Below, one piece after another: positions 53,595-62,940 of a stretch of DNA of 64,000 nucleotides; position 1 is the stretch's first letter, and each line of letters opens with the position of its first letter. The stretch is from Lacinutrix sp. Hel_I_90 (lineage in GTDB: Bacteria; Bacteroidota; Bacteroidia; Flavobacteriales; Flavobacteriaceae): positions 1,414,501-1,478,500 of the forward strand of contig NZ_JYNQ01000001.1 of the NCBI RefSeq assembly GCF_000934685.1, read 5' to 3'. Position numbers and translations under genes: made by a program. The notes beneath the pieces are model-generated. The model was not told the DNA's origin and searched no databases. It worked only from the letters and a program-made list of their open reading frames with translations.

Positions 53595-54194
53595 TTAAAC
53601 CACCGTTACAATAGTAAACCAAGAACCTTTGGTTAAATCCTGTAACACCCCTGTAACCACACTCGTTTTACTAAAGCGTTTCCCAAATCCATGCAGCCCA
53701 ACCCGGTCATTAACCGCTGGGATACTGCTACCCATAACTTTTAGCGTACCCTTTACGCTGGTGGTCTCTTCTTTGTTGGTCGCTATCTCGGCGTCATACA
53801 CATCATCTCCATAAGTAAACTGTAACACAGGCGCGGTGGCAGTGTCTATATCCAGTTCACGCACAAAGTCTCCTGCGCAAGTGACCAGTAGGAAAGACCC
53901 CATGTCTCCAGTAATGCTTATTTGTTGTTGCTGTACCCTGCCTTTAAAAACAGATTTATTTTTAGAGTTATAGCCTAACCTGATCTCAATACTAATCCCT
54001 ATCTCAAAGGTTGCTGCGTCTGCTATAGGAAAGGCCCCTGTATTAGCATCGCCATCTAGAAGCGTAATAATCGCTTCATCTACGGCATTAGCGACTTGTT
54101 TAATAACTACAGAATACACTTGCGCCTCAGACGGAATGGAATCACAGTCTGATAAAATTTCGAAAGTCGCTAAATCTGATGCTAATTGTGCCAT
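53595..54194 (-). CDS. shortened VgrG-like (T6SS/eCIS spike) protein
   Basis: The 199-residue product has a VgrG/gp27-like N-terminus ('VVIKQVANAVDEAIITLLDGDA', 'EIGISIEIRLGYNSKNKSVFKGRV', about 25-115), then 'FTYGDDVYDAEIA', and then 'VKGTLKVMGSSIPAVNDRVGLHGFGKRFSKTSVVTGVL' to the end. Full VgrG proteins are about 550-600 residues, so two internal blocks (the LysM-like and core regions) and the spike-tip part are missing, yet the frame is open and has a start. A miniature protein or a remnant. No other secretion-system gene is in the window. Confidence 0.7.
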   Translation of the reverse strand: MAQLASDLATFEILSDCDSIPSEAQVYSVVIKQVANAVDEAIITLLDGDANTGAFPIADAATFEIGISIEIRLGYNSKNKSVFKGRVQQQQISITGDMGSFLLVTCAGDFVRELDIDTATAPVLQFTYGDDVYDAEIATNKEETTSVKGTLKVMGSSIPAVNDRVGLHGFGKRFSKTSVVTGVLQDLTKGSWFTIVTVV

Positions 54195-54471
54195 AGGGTT
54201 TCGTTTTATTTTAGACTAAGTTAAGCAATTATACCTAAAAACTAGCCGGCCGCTTTTTTCATTACTACATGCCTTTTTATTCGTTTTTTATAAATACAGA
54301 AGCCCAGAGTAAAGGGTTAATACTTCATTTAAAAAAATACTATGCATGCATTGTATTTTTCACAATTAAAAATTACCTTATCCCCAGCATAAAAAACACA
54401 AAAAACACCCATAATTACACCATTAAATAGCTAAAAAACCCGATATTATTCAAAAACACAGCACAACTACA
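54195..54471. other. intergenic, nothing recognised
   Basis: About 280 AT-rich bases between divergent genes, no frame; the pyc promoter should be here but no exact TAnnTTTG match was found. Confidence 0.4.
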
Positions 54472-57400
54472 ATGAAAATAAAAAAAATTCTGGTTGCCAA
54501 CAGAGGCGAGATTGCCATAAGAGTACTAAGAGCTTGTACGGAATTAAACATTACAACGGTTGCCATTTATACCTACGAAGACCGTTACTCACAACACCGT
54601 AATAAAGCCGATGAATCCTATCAAATTGGTGAAGACAACCAACCTTTAAAACCTTATTTAGATAGCGATGCCATTATTGCACTGGCAAAATCGAAACAGG
54701 TCGATGCCATACATCCCGGTTACGGTTTTTTATCTGAAAACTCTGAATTTGCTAGAAAATGTGCTGCACAAGGCATTATTTTTATTGGTCCAGATCCTGA
54801 GGTCATGGATGCCTTGGGTGATAAAATTACAGCTAAAAAAATAGCCGTTAAATGCAACGTGCCTATTATAGAAAGTAATAAAAAGAAACTAACGTCTTTA
54901 AAAGTAGCCATTAGTGAAGCCAATAGCATTGGCTATCCCCTTATGCTTAAAGCCGCCTCTGGTGGTGGTGGTCGTGGGATGCGTATTATAAAAACAGCTG
55001 AAGATTTGGAGTCTAACTTCGATTCTGCACGAAACGAATCGCTAAATGCCTTTGGTGACGATACCATGTTTTTAGAAAAGTATGTTGAAAACCCCAAACA
55101 CATTGAAGTTCAAATTGTCGCCGATAAACACGGCAGCATCAGGCATTTATTTGAGCGCGATTGCTCGGTACAACGCCGTCATCAAAAAGTAGTCGAGATT
55201 GCACCCTCTTTTAACGTGTCGCAAAGCGTAAAAGACGCGCTATACAAGTATGCGGTAGACATTGCTTCCGAAGTAAATTATAACAACATTGGAACCGTAG
55301 AGTTTCTGGTGGATCAAAAAGACAACATCTATTTTATAGAGGTGAATCCGCGTATTCAAGTGGAACATACCGTTACCGAAATGGTTACGGGTATCGATTT
55401 GGTAAAAACACAAATCTTTATTGCCGGTGGTTACAAACTCTCAGACCAACAAATAAAAATATATGAACAGGAGTCTTTAGCGACGTATGGGTTTGCCTTG
55501 CAATGCCGACTAACAACAGAGGATCCTGGAAATAATTTTACCCCAGATTATGGTAAAGTAACCACCTACCGTAGTGCTTCAGGTATGGGCATTCGCTTAG
55601 ATGCCGGGAGTATTTACCAAGGCTATAAGGTGAGTCCGTTTTTCGATTCTATGCTAGTAAAAGTTTCTGCGCATGGTAGAACCTTAGATGGTGCCATAAG
55701 AAAAATGACGCGGGCCCTAAAAGAATTTCGTATTCGAGGGGTAAACACCAACATTCACTTTTTACAAAACGTGATTCAGCACGAGACCTTTCAGGAAGGG
55801 AAAGTCACCGTGAATTTTATTCAGAACACCCCGTCACTATTCAAAATAAAACTCTCGCAAGACAGAACCTCTAAAGCCGTAGGGTATTTAGCAGAAGTGA
55901 TTGTTAACGGCAATCCCGATGTGAAGTTTATTGATGAAACTAAAGTCTTTAGAAAACCGAAAGTCCCAAAACACAATACGATTGAAACTTACCCAAAAGG
56001 GACTAAAGATTTACTCACAGAACTGGGACCAGAAAAGTTTTGTGCTTGGTTAAAAGACGAGAAAAAAATACAGTATACAGACACGACCATGCGGGATGCA
56101 CACCAGTCGTTATTAGCCACCAGAATGCGAACCTTCGACATGCTCAAGGTTGCCGAAAGTTTTGCTAAAAACCATCCCAATACCTTTAGTATGGAAGTTT
56201 GGGGCGGTGCTACTTTTGATGTGTGCTTGCGTTTCTTACACGAAAGTCCGTGGACCCGCTTAAGAGAATTACGTAAAGCCGTACCCAACATCTTATTCCA
56301 AATGCTCTTACGCGGGTCTAATGGCGTAGGTTATAAAGCCTATCCAGATAATTTAATCGAAGCTTTTGTAGAGAAATCATGGGAAAATGGTGTGGATATT
56401 TTTAGAATTTTCGATTCTTTAAACTGGGTGAAAGCCATGGCACCAAGTATTAGTTACGTGCGTGAGAAAACAGGCGGTATTGCTGAAGGTGCTATTAGTT
56501 ACACCGGTGATATTCTCGATGTCAACCAAACCAAATACGACTTAAAGTATTACATGCAACTGGCTAAAGATTTGGAGAATGCCGGGGCGCATATGATTGC
56601 CATAAAAGACATGGCAGGCTTATTAAAACCTTATGCGGCTACAGAATTGGTGGGCGCACTAAAGGACACGGTAAACGTGCCAATTCATTTACATACGCAT
56701 GATACCTCATCTTTACAAACTGCAACCTATTTAAAAGCCATTGAAGCTGGTGTTGATGTGGTTGATGTGGCCTTAGGTGGTTTATCTGGATTAACCTCAC
56801 AACCCAATTTTAATGCGGTGGTTGAGATGATGAAATACCAAGAACGCGCGCATGATTTTGACATGACGACTTTAAATCAATTTTCTAATTTCTGGGAAGA
56901 CACCCGCGAGTTGTACTACCCGTTTGAATCTGGATTAAAAGCCGGTACAGCAGAGGTCTTTAATCATGAGATTCCTGGCGGACAGTATTCAAATTTGCGT
57001 CCGCAAGCCATAGGATTAGGCCTTGGCGATCGTTTTGAAGAGGTTAAAGCCATGTATGCCGAAGTGAATACCCTCTTTGGGAATTTGGTAAAAGTAACGC
57101 CAAGTTCTAAAGTGGTTGGGGATATGGCGATTTTTATGGTCACCAATAACCTCACGACCGAAGATGTGATGACCCGCGGGGAGGAAATCTCGTTTCCAGA
57201 CTCGGTGATTAGTTTCTTTCAAGGGGATTTAGGACAACCGGTTGGAGGCTTTCCGAAGAAACTTCAAAAAATAATTCTAAAAAATAGAAAACCCTATACC
57301 GATAGACCGAATGCGCATTTAGCACCTATAGATTTTGATGAAGAGTTTACCGCCTTTAAAAAGAAATTTCAAAAAGGCTTTACACGGGCAATAGAAATGG

Positions 57401-57924
57401 AAGATTTCTTATCCTATACCTTATACCCTAAAGTATTTGAAGCCGCACATGAGAATTATAAAAACTACGGTAATTTAGCCTTAATACCCACACAGAATTT
57501 CTTTTATGGCATGAAGCCGCGTGAAGAAACCTTAATAGAATTAGAACCTGGTAAAACCATTATTGTTAAGTTCCTCTCGGTAGGTATTCCTAACGAAGAT
57601 GGCATGCGTACCGTGTTTTTTAAGGTGAATGGCGAAAACCGTTTTGTAGATGTATTAGACAAATCGTTAAACATTACTAAAGTAGAAAACGCAAAAATAG
57701 ATTCGGAAAACCCAAATCAAATTGGCGCACCTTTACAAGGGTCTTTATACAAGATTCTTGTAAAAAGAGGTCAGGAGGTTGAAGAAAACGATCCGTTATT
57801 TATTATTGAAGCCATGAAAATGGAAACCACAGTAACGGCATTTAAGTCAGGAAAAGTGAAATCGGTGACCTTAAAAGAAGGCAGCATGGTAAAACCAGAG
57901 GATTTGATTTTAACTATAGACTAA
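54472..57924 (+). CDS. pyc: pyruvate carboxylase
   Basis: The 1150-residue product has a biotin carboxylase domain (about 1-450, 'KKILVANRGEIAIRVLRA', 'KAASGGGGRGMRI', 'YFIEVNPRIQVEHTVTEMVTG'), a carboxyltransferase domain (about 530-830, 'QYTDTTMRDAHQSLLATRMRT', 'LHTHDTSS'), a PC-tetramerisation region and a C-terminal biotinyl domain with the biotin-Lys K1116 in 'IEAMKMETT'. It converts pyruvate and bicarbonate to oxaloacetate with ATP, feeding the TCA cycle and gluconeogenesis. It is a single gene. Confidence 0.98.
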   Translation: MKIKKILVANRGEIAIRVLRACTELNITTVAIYTYEDRYSQHRNKADESYQIGEDNQPLKPYLDSDAIIALAKSKQVDAIHPGYGFLSENSEFARKCAAQGIIFIGPDPEVMDALGDKITAKKIAVKCNVPIIESNKKKLTSLKVAISEANSIGYPLMLKAASGGGGRGMRIIKTAEDLESNFDSARNESLNAFGDDTMFLEKYVENPKHIEVQIVADKHGSIRHLFERDCSVQRRHQKVVEIAPSFNVSQSVKDALYKYAVDIASEVNYNNIGTVEFLVDQKDNIYFIEVNPRIQVEHTVTEMVTGIDLVKTQIFIAGGYKLSDQQIKIYEQESLATYGFALQCRLTTEDPGNNFTPDYGKVTTYRSASGMGIRLDAGSIYQGYKVSPFFDSMLVKVSAHGRTLDGAIRKMTRALKEFRIRGVNTNIHFLQNVIQHETFQEGKVTVNFIQNTPSLFKIKLSQDRTSKAVGYLAEVIVNGNPDVKFIDETKVFRKPKVPKHNTIETYPKGTKDLLTELGPEKFCAWLKDEKKIQYTDTTMRDAHQSLLATRMRTFDMLKVAESFAKNHPNTFSMEVWGGATFDVCLRFLHESPWTRLRELRKAVPNILFQMLLRGSNGVGYKAYPDNLIEAFVEKSWENGVDIFRIFDSLNWVKAMAPSISYVREKTGGIAEGAISYTGDILDVNQTKYDLKYYMQLAKDLENAGAHMIAIKDMAGLLKPYAATELVGALKDTVNVPIHLHTHDTSSLQTATYLKAIEAGVDVVDVALGGLSGLTSQPNFNAVVEMMKYQERAHDFDMTTLNQFSNFWEDTRELYYPFESGLKAGTAEVFNHEIPGGQYSNLRPQAIGLGLGDRFEEVKAMYAEVNTLFGNLVKVTPSSKVVGDMAIFMVTNNLTTEDVMTRGEEISFPDSVISFFQGDLGQPVGGFPKKLQKIILKNRKPYTDRPNAHLAPIDFDEEFTAFKKKFQKGFTRAIEMEDFLSYTLYPKVFEAAHENYKNYGNLALIPTQNFFYGMKPREETLIELEPGKTIIVKFLSVGIPNEDGMRTVFFKVNGENRFVDVLDKSLNITKVENAKIDSENPNQIGAPLQGSLYKILVKRGQEVEENDPLFIIEAMKMETTVTAFKSGKVKSVTLKEGSMVKPEDLILTID

Positions 57925-57951
57925 TTTTCTGTTCAATAACAGCATAACATT

Positions 57952-58088
57952 AAAGAGCCTGTCTAAAAAGACTTTTAAATTTACTTTGTCAGGTTGAGCT
58001 TGTCGAAACTAATATTGATTACCAGTAGGTTAAAATATTTCGACAGGCTCAATATGACAATAAACGCGTCTTTTTAGACAGCCTCTTT
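57952..58088. repeat. nested inverted repeat (REP-like element)
   Basis: Outer arms of 21 bases (57952-57972 and 58068-58088, AGAGCCTGTCTAAAAAGAC type, one mismatch) enclose inner arms of 22 bases (57987-58008 and 58038-58059, TGTCAGGTTGAGCTTGTCGA type, 3 mismatches). The inner part resembles the 'TTGAGCTTGTCGAAA' repeat common in flavobacterial spacers. It lies about 30 bases after pyc. Confidence 0.9.
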
Positions 58089-58403
58089 TAGTTTGCGTCT
58101 GCTGCTTTTTGTACCGTATTGATTCCTTTATTTTTTTTTGTACACAACCCCTCTGGGGCTTTATCAGCCTATAAAAAAGCAGCTGTTACCCCCCTTGCTT
58201 TACCCCTTACTGGCAGCGCTATCTATTAGCCCAAAAATTTTAAAAAGCCACCGTCTCTTAAATTAAGTTATTGGGCGCCAACACCCTGCAAAAACGCATT
58301 TTTTTCACTGCGGTAATTTTATTTTAAAAATCATTCCTGCCTTTCTAGCATTAATTTGCAAAAAATTCTTTAACTTGTTGTTATAACAAATCTTTACTAA
58401 CCT
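58089..58403. other. intergenic, no gene recognised
   Basis: About 315 bases with no good frame. A stretch of T-rich sequence near 58340. No exact -7 element. Confidence 0.4.
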
Positions 58404-60233
58404 ATGATACTCGCAAAAAAAATATCTCGTATACTCTTTCTATATCTGTGTCTTGGAACTTTCTATTTCACACAAGGACAAACTGTGCCTGTTTTTGAAA
58501 ATGGCGAAGCACAAATTGTGGAAGGCTTCAGTAATCCTAAAGATTGGATAACGCATGATCTTTGGGTAGAAACCACGTTTAATACCGATGGTGACGACCA
58601 AATGGACCGCATGCACGTGTCTGTCACCAGACCTTTACAAACAGAAACCGAAGCCTTACAACTTCCGGTAGTTTACGAAAGCAGCCCCTATTACGCTGGT
58701 GTTGCTCCAGATGTCCCTAATATCATGTGGAATGTGGAGCATGAGCTTGGAGAAGCCACAACCGTTGCTCGTGCACACCCCGAAGTAACACGTACAGGAA
58801 AACGCCCAGTCATTTCTAATTCGCTAGTTAAGGAATGGGTACCTCGTGGTTATATTGTAATACATTCCTCTTCTCCCGGTACCGGACTATCGCAAGGTAG
58901 CCCAACGGTAGGTGGTCCAAATGAATCCTTAGCGCCAAAAGCGGTGGTCGATTGGTTAAACGGTAGAGCCAAAGGCTTTACCACGCCAGATGGTGATGAA
59001 TCGGTTTATGCGACCTGGACGACTGGAAAGGTGGGTATGACGGGCACCTCTTACAATGGCACCCTGCCTATAGCAGCTGCAACAACAGGCGTTCAAGGCC
59101 TAGAAGCGATTATCCCTATTGCCCCTAACACCTCTTATTATCACTATTATAGATCTAACGGCTTGGTACGTTCACCAGGAGGGTATTTAGGCGAAGATAT
59201 TGATGTGCTTTATGATTTTATTCATAGTGGCGATGAAAGTAAACGCGAGTACAGTAACAGAGTCGTTCGTGATAATGAAATGCGCTATGGTATGGATAGG
59301 CTTACTGGAGATTATAATGATTTCTGGGCTGGCCGTGATTATTTAAATCAGATGGAAAACATGACAGCGGCTTTACTGATGTCACACGGTTTTAATGATT
59401 GGAATGTGATGCCGGAACACAGTAACCGTATTTATCAGCAAGCCAAAAAACAAGGGCTCCCAACACAAATATATTATCACCAGGACGGTCATGGTGGACC
59501 GCCACCAATGCGCATGATGAACCGTTGGTTTACACGGTATTTACACGGGGTACAAAATGGAGTAGAAAACGATAAGCAAGCCTGGATTGTTAGAGAAAAT
59601 GATGCCCGAGATAATCCTACGCCCTATGGTGCGTATCCTAATCCATTAGCACAACCAGTGACGCTGTATTTAAATAAAGGCGGCAATGAAGTGGGCGAGC
59701 TAACACGAAAAAACAAAAGCCGCCAGAGAACAGAAACCTTAACAGATAACTACGCCATTTCTGGTGAAGCACACGCTAAAGCAAAAAAATCTAAAAACAG
59801 ATTATTGTATACCACGCCAATCCTAGAGAAAGACCTACACCTTTCTGGAGAAACTGAAATAACAATTAGTGTGTCTAGCAATAAGCCAGCAGTAAACTTA
59901 TCGGTTTGGATGGTCTCATTGCCATGGGAAAGTGATTCTAAATTAATTACCGATAATATTATCACACGAGGTTGGGCAGATCCTCAAAATAATGAATCGC
60001 TAAGCGAAAGCTCGCCTTTAGTACCTGGGGAATTTTACAAACTAAGCTTTAAATTACAACCAGACGATCAGATTATTAGAGCCGGACAACAAATAGGCCT
60101 AGTGATTTTTGCGAGTGATAAAGAATTTACGCTACACCCTAAACCTGGTACAGAGTTAACTGTAGACTTAGACGAGACAAGCATAACCATACCCGTGGTT
60201 GGTGGTGAAGATGCTTTTAAAAAGAGCATCTAA
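58404..60233 (+). CDS. secreted S15/CocE-family X-Pro dipeptidyl-peptidase-like hydrolase
   Basis: The 609-residue product has a signal peptide (1-25). The alpha/beta-hydrolase domain has catalytic S216 ('GMTGTSYNGTLP'), D332 ('HGFNDWNVMP') and H363 ('HQDGHGG'). The C-terminal jelly-roll (about 400-600, 'LHLSGETEITISVSSNKPAVNLSVWMV') is typical of CocE/NonD and XPD enzymes. It acts on peptides or esters in the periplasm. It is read as a separate gene from the MFS downstream (103 bp gap). Confidence 0.93.
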   Translation: MILAKKISRILFLYLCLGTFYFTQGQTVPVFENGEAQIVEGFSNPKDWITHDLWVETTFNTDGDDQMDRMHVSVTRPLQTETEALQLPVVYESSPYYAGVAPDVPNIMWNVEHELGEATTVARAHPEVTRTGKRPVISNSLVKEWVPRGYIVIHSSSPGTGLSQGSPTVGGPNESLAPKAVVDWLNGRAKGFTTPDGDESVYATWTTGKVGMTGTSYNGTLPIAAATTGVQGLEAIIPIAPNTSYYHYYRSNGLVRSPGGYLGEDIDVLYDFIHSGDESKREYSNRVVRDNEMRYGMDRLTGDYNDFWAGRDYLNQMENMTAALLMSHGFNDWNVMPEHSNRIYQQAKKQGLPTQIYYHQDGHGGPPPMRMMNRWFTRYLHGVQNGVENDKQAWIVRENDARDNPTPYGAYPNPLAQPVTLYLNKGGNEVGELTRKNKSRQRTETLTDNYAISGEAHAKAKKSKNRLLYTTPILEKDLHLSGETEITISVSSNKPAVNLSVWMVSLPWESDSKLITDNIITRGWADPQNNESLSESSPLVPGEFYKLSFKLQPDDQIIRAGQQIGLVIFASDKEFTLHPKPGTELTVDLDETSITIPVVGGEDAFKKSI

Positions 60234-60336
60234 ATCATTGATTTAAGGATAACAAACGGAGTTTTCAAAGCTGGTTTTTTATTGCTAATTTCACGCAATA
60301 AAAAAGACAGGAATCATTAATTCGTTAAAACAGTAG

Positions 60337-61632
60337 TTGAAAACCCTTTATAAATATTTAAATAACGAAAACGAACATGAGCGTGTTTGTATCGATATTA
60401 CTGATGACGCTTGTGAACAGGTCTCTAAAAATTATTTCTTAATCTTAGCGAGTAACGTCTTTACTAAATTAGGAGATACCTTAAGTAATCCTAAAACAGT
60501 ATTAACCTGGCTTATGAGTTATGTTAATGCGCCAGTCTATCTTATTAGCCTTATTGTGCCCATAAGAGAATCTGGCTCCATGCTACCTCAAATAATGCTC
60601 TCGTCATACGTTAGCCAAAAGGCCATTAGAAAATGGATTTGGGTTGTGGGGTCTTTGATGCAGTTTCTAGCCGTGGCGTCTATTGGTTTTATTGCCTTAT
60701 ATTTTGAAGGCGTTCAAGCCGGTTGGTTAATTATAGTGGCTGTTATTTTATTTAGTCTTTCCAGGAGTATTTGTTCTATCGCATCAAAAGATGTCTTGGG
60801 AAAAAGCATCCCGAAAACAAGACGCGGAAAATTAAAAGGCTATACCGTTTCTGTTTCTGGAGCACTTGTTTTGGCTGCCGGCTTATTTTTATTGTATAAA
60901 TCTAAAACAGAAGCGACCATCACCTTTTACAGTACGCTTATTTTTTTCGCAGCCGCCATGTGGTTTATCGCTGCTATTATTTACGCAAGAATAAAAGAAT
61001 TCCCGGGTGCAGTTACTAAACCAGAGCAAGACAAACCCTCTGTTTTATCTAAATTGGGCCTGTTAAAAAGAGACAAACCCCTTAGAGATTTTGTAATTGC
61101 GCGTTCCCTGCTACTCTGTTCTGGTTTAACCGCACCGTATTATATTCTATTGGCGCAAAACAACATCGGCAAGGAGACCTATCTTCTGGGGTTGTTTATT
61201 ATCGCCAACGGTATTGCCTCAATTATTAGCGCCCCTACTTGGGGGAAGTTTTCAGATAAATCTAGTAAAAATGTCATGGCTCTTGCCGTGCTTATTGCTT
61301 CCTTTTTAGGCATCGCTACGTTTTTAATCGTAACCTACTCAGAAACCATAAAAAGTATTATTTGGGTGTATCCTGTTGCCTTTTTTCTTTTAGGCATTGC
61401 CCATGGTGGCGTTAGACTGGGGCGAAAAACCTACATCGTAGACATGGCCACAGGTAATGAACGCACAGATTATGTCTCGATAAGCAATACAACCATAGGT
61501 TTTATTTTATTAATTACCGGCGGCTTAAGTGCTCTTGTTTCTTTAGTCTCTATAGAAGGTGTAATTTTAGTACTCTCGCTTTTTGGTCTCTTAGGCGCCT
61601 ATAAAAGCTACAAATTGCCTGAGGTTGAATAA
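60337..61632 (+). CDS. MFS transporter
   Basis: TTG at 60337 is the start; a TAG stop is directly before it and the next Met is inside the first membrane segment region. The 431-residue product has about 12 hydrophobic segments in two halves, with a cytoplasmic loop at 224-250 ('KPEQDKPSVLSKLGLLKRDKP'). Motifs 'GKSIPKTRRGKLKGYTVS' (loop 2-like) and 'GRKTYIVDMATG' are MFS-like. Substrate unknown. A cytoplasmic N-terminal extension of about 55 residues is unusual. Confidence 0.85.
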   Translation: MKTLYKYLNNENEHERVCIDITDDACEQVSKNYFLILASNVFTKLGDTLSNPKTVLTWLMSYVNAPVYLISLIVPIRESGSMLPQIMLSSYVSQKAIRKWIWVVGSLMQFLAVASIGFIALYFEGVQAGWLIIVAVILFSLSRSICSIASKDVLGKSIPKTRRGKLKGYTVSVSGALVLAAGLFLLYKSKTEATITFYSTLIFFAAAMWFIAAIIYARIKEFPGAVTKPEQDKPSVLSKLGLLKRDKPLRDFVIARSLLLCSGLTAPYYILLAQNNIGKETYLLGLFIIANGIASIISAPTWGKFSDKSSKNVMALAVLIASFLGIATFLIVTYSETIKSIIWVYPVAFFLLGIAHGGVRLGRKTYIVDMATGNERTDYVSISNTTIGFILLITGGLSALVSLVSIEGVILVLSLFGLLGAYKSYKLPEVE

Positions 61633-61778
61633 CGCTATTAAACCAGACGCCTTAAATTTCGCCTGTACTTAGAAAGCCACCGCCTCTTAAAAGCACAACA
61701 GCCAAATTAATAGCCCTGCCAGTATAATAATACAAGGTGGGAACACTTATTTTTTTACGCTTAATAAAGAATAACCGC

Positions 61779-61786
61779 TATATTTG
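61779..61786 (+). promoter_or_regulatory. -7 element of the dus promoter
   Basis: TATATTTG, an exact match, 17 bases before the dus ATG; transcription would start near 61793, giving a very short leader. Confidence 0.55.
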
Positions 61787-61803
61787 CCCAACTCAATTTT
61801 TAA

Positions 61804-62754
61804 ATGGCTTTTACTCTACTCTCTTCGCCTTTACAAGGCTTTACCGATTTCAGATTTCGGAATGCATTTCATCATTACTTTGGAGGAATAGACACCTTTT
61901 ATGCGCCTTATATTCGCTTAAACGGAAAGCTTAAGATCAAGCAGTCCTATCAAAATGATTTGGCGCCAGAAAACAATACCACTTTAGAGGTGATTCCGCA
62001 AGTTATTACCAATGATGCTGAAGAGTTTTTGTTTGTCGCTAAGTACGTGCAAAGTTTGGGTTATAAAGAATTGAATTGGAATTTAGGCTGCCCCTATCCT
62101 ATGGTTACAAAATCAGGCATGGGTTCTGGCTTGATTTGCAACCCCTCACGAATAGACACCATTTTACATCGCGCACACAATGAAACGGATATTGTGGTCT
62201 CTATGAAAATGCGAATGGGCTATGAACATGCTGAAGAAATTTTAGAAGCCTTTCCTGTTTTAGATAAATATCCACTTAGAAATATTGCTATTCACGCCAG
62301 AATTGGCAAGCAACTTTATAAAGGCCCAGTAGACTTAGAGGCTTTTGAAAAATGCATCACTAGTACGAAACACAAATTGTACTATAACGGCGACATTACC
62401 AGTGTTCAGGCGTTTAAAACCATGCAGGCGCGTTTTCCTAGTATCGACCATTTTATGATTGGTCGCGGACTCATTGCCGATCCTTTTTTACCGAGAATGA
62501 TTAAAAACAACACTACCGAATACCCAGAAAACAGATGGGAGACTTTTAAAGCCTTTCACGACACGATTTACCAGCAATACGACGAATACCTCTCTGGCCC
62601 CACCCCAATAAAAATGAAGATGTTAGGCTTTTGGGAGTTTTTTTCTCAGTCGTTTGATAATCCGCAAAAAACACTCAAAGCCATAAAAAAAGCGGGAAAC
62701 CCAAAGAAATACCAACAAGCCGTAGCGACCATTTTAAATAATGAGCGCAGCTAA
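61804..62754 (+). CDS. tRNA-dihydrouridine synthase
   Basis: The 316-residue product is a Dus flavoprotein: 'LLSSPLQGFTDFRFRNAF', 'YAPYIRLNGKLKI', 'LNWNLGCPYPMVTKSGMGSGL' with catalytic C96, 'VSMKMRMGYE', 'IAIHARIGKQLYKGPVDLE' and 'FMIGRGLIADPFLP'. It reduces uridine in tRNA D-loops using FMN and NADPH. The subfamily (A, B or C) is not determined. Bacteroidota usually carry more than one. It is a single gene. Confidence 0.94.
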   Translation: MAFTLLSSPLQGFTDFRFRNAFHHYFGGIDTFYAPYIRLNGKLKIKQSYQNDLAPENNTTLEVIPQVITNDAEEFLFVAKYVQSLGYKELNWNLGCPYPMVTKSGMGSGLICNPSRIDTILHRAHNETDIVVSMKMRMGYEHAEEILEAFPVLDKYPLRNIAIHARIGKQLYKGPVDLEAFEKCITSTKHKLYYNGDITSVQAFKTMQARFPSIDHFMIGRGLIADPFLPRMIKNNTTEYPENRWETFKAFHDTIYQQYDEYLSGPTPIKMKMLGFWEFFSQSFDNPQKTLKAIKKAGNPKKYQQAVATILNNERS

Positions 62755-62907
62755 TGACCCGCTGTGCTAGTTCTGTTTCTTTTTAAAGCTTTTTTTCTTC
62801 GGAAGGCCTAGCGATAGCCTCAAAATTAGGAGCTAGATTTTAAAAACCTTGCAGGATAAGGCTTAAAAAAATACCCCTCAGGTTTTAAATACCTTACAGG
62901 ATACAAC

Positions 62908-62915
62908 TATCTTTG
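62908..62915 (+). promoter_or_regulatory. -7 element of the radical SAM gene promoter
   Basis: TATCTTTG, an exact match; the transcript would start near 62922, 19 bases before the TTG start at 62941, which supports that start. Confidence 0.55.
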
Positions 62916-62940
62916 TTTTTTTTAATTCTGACACACTATT

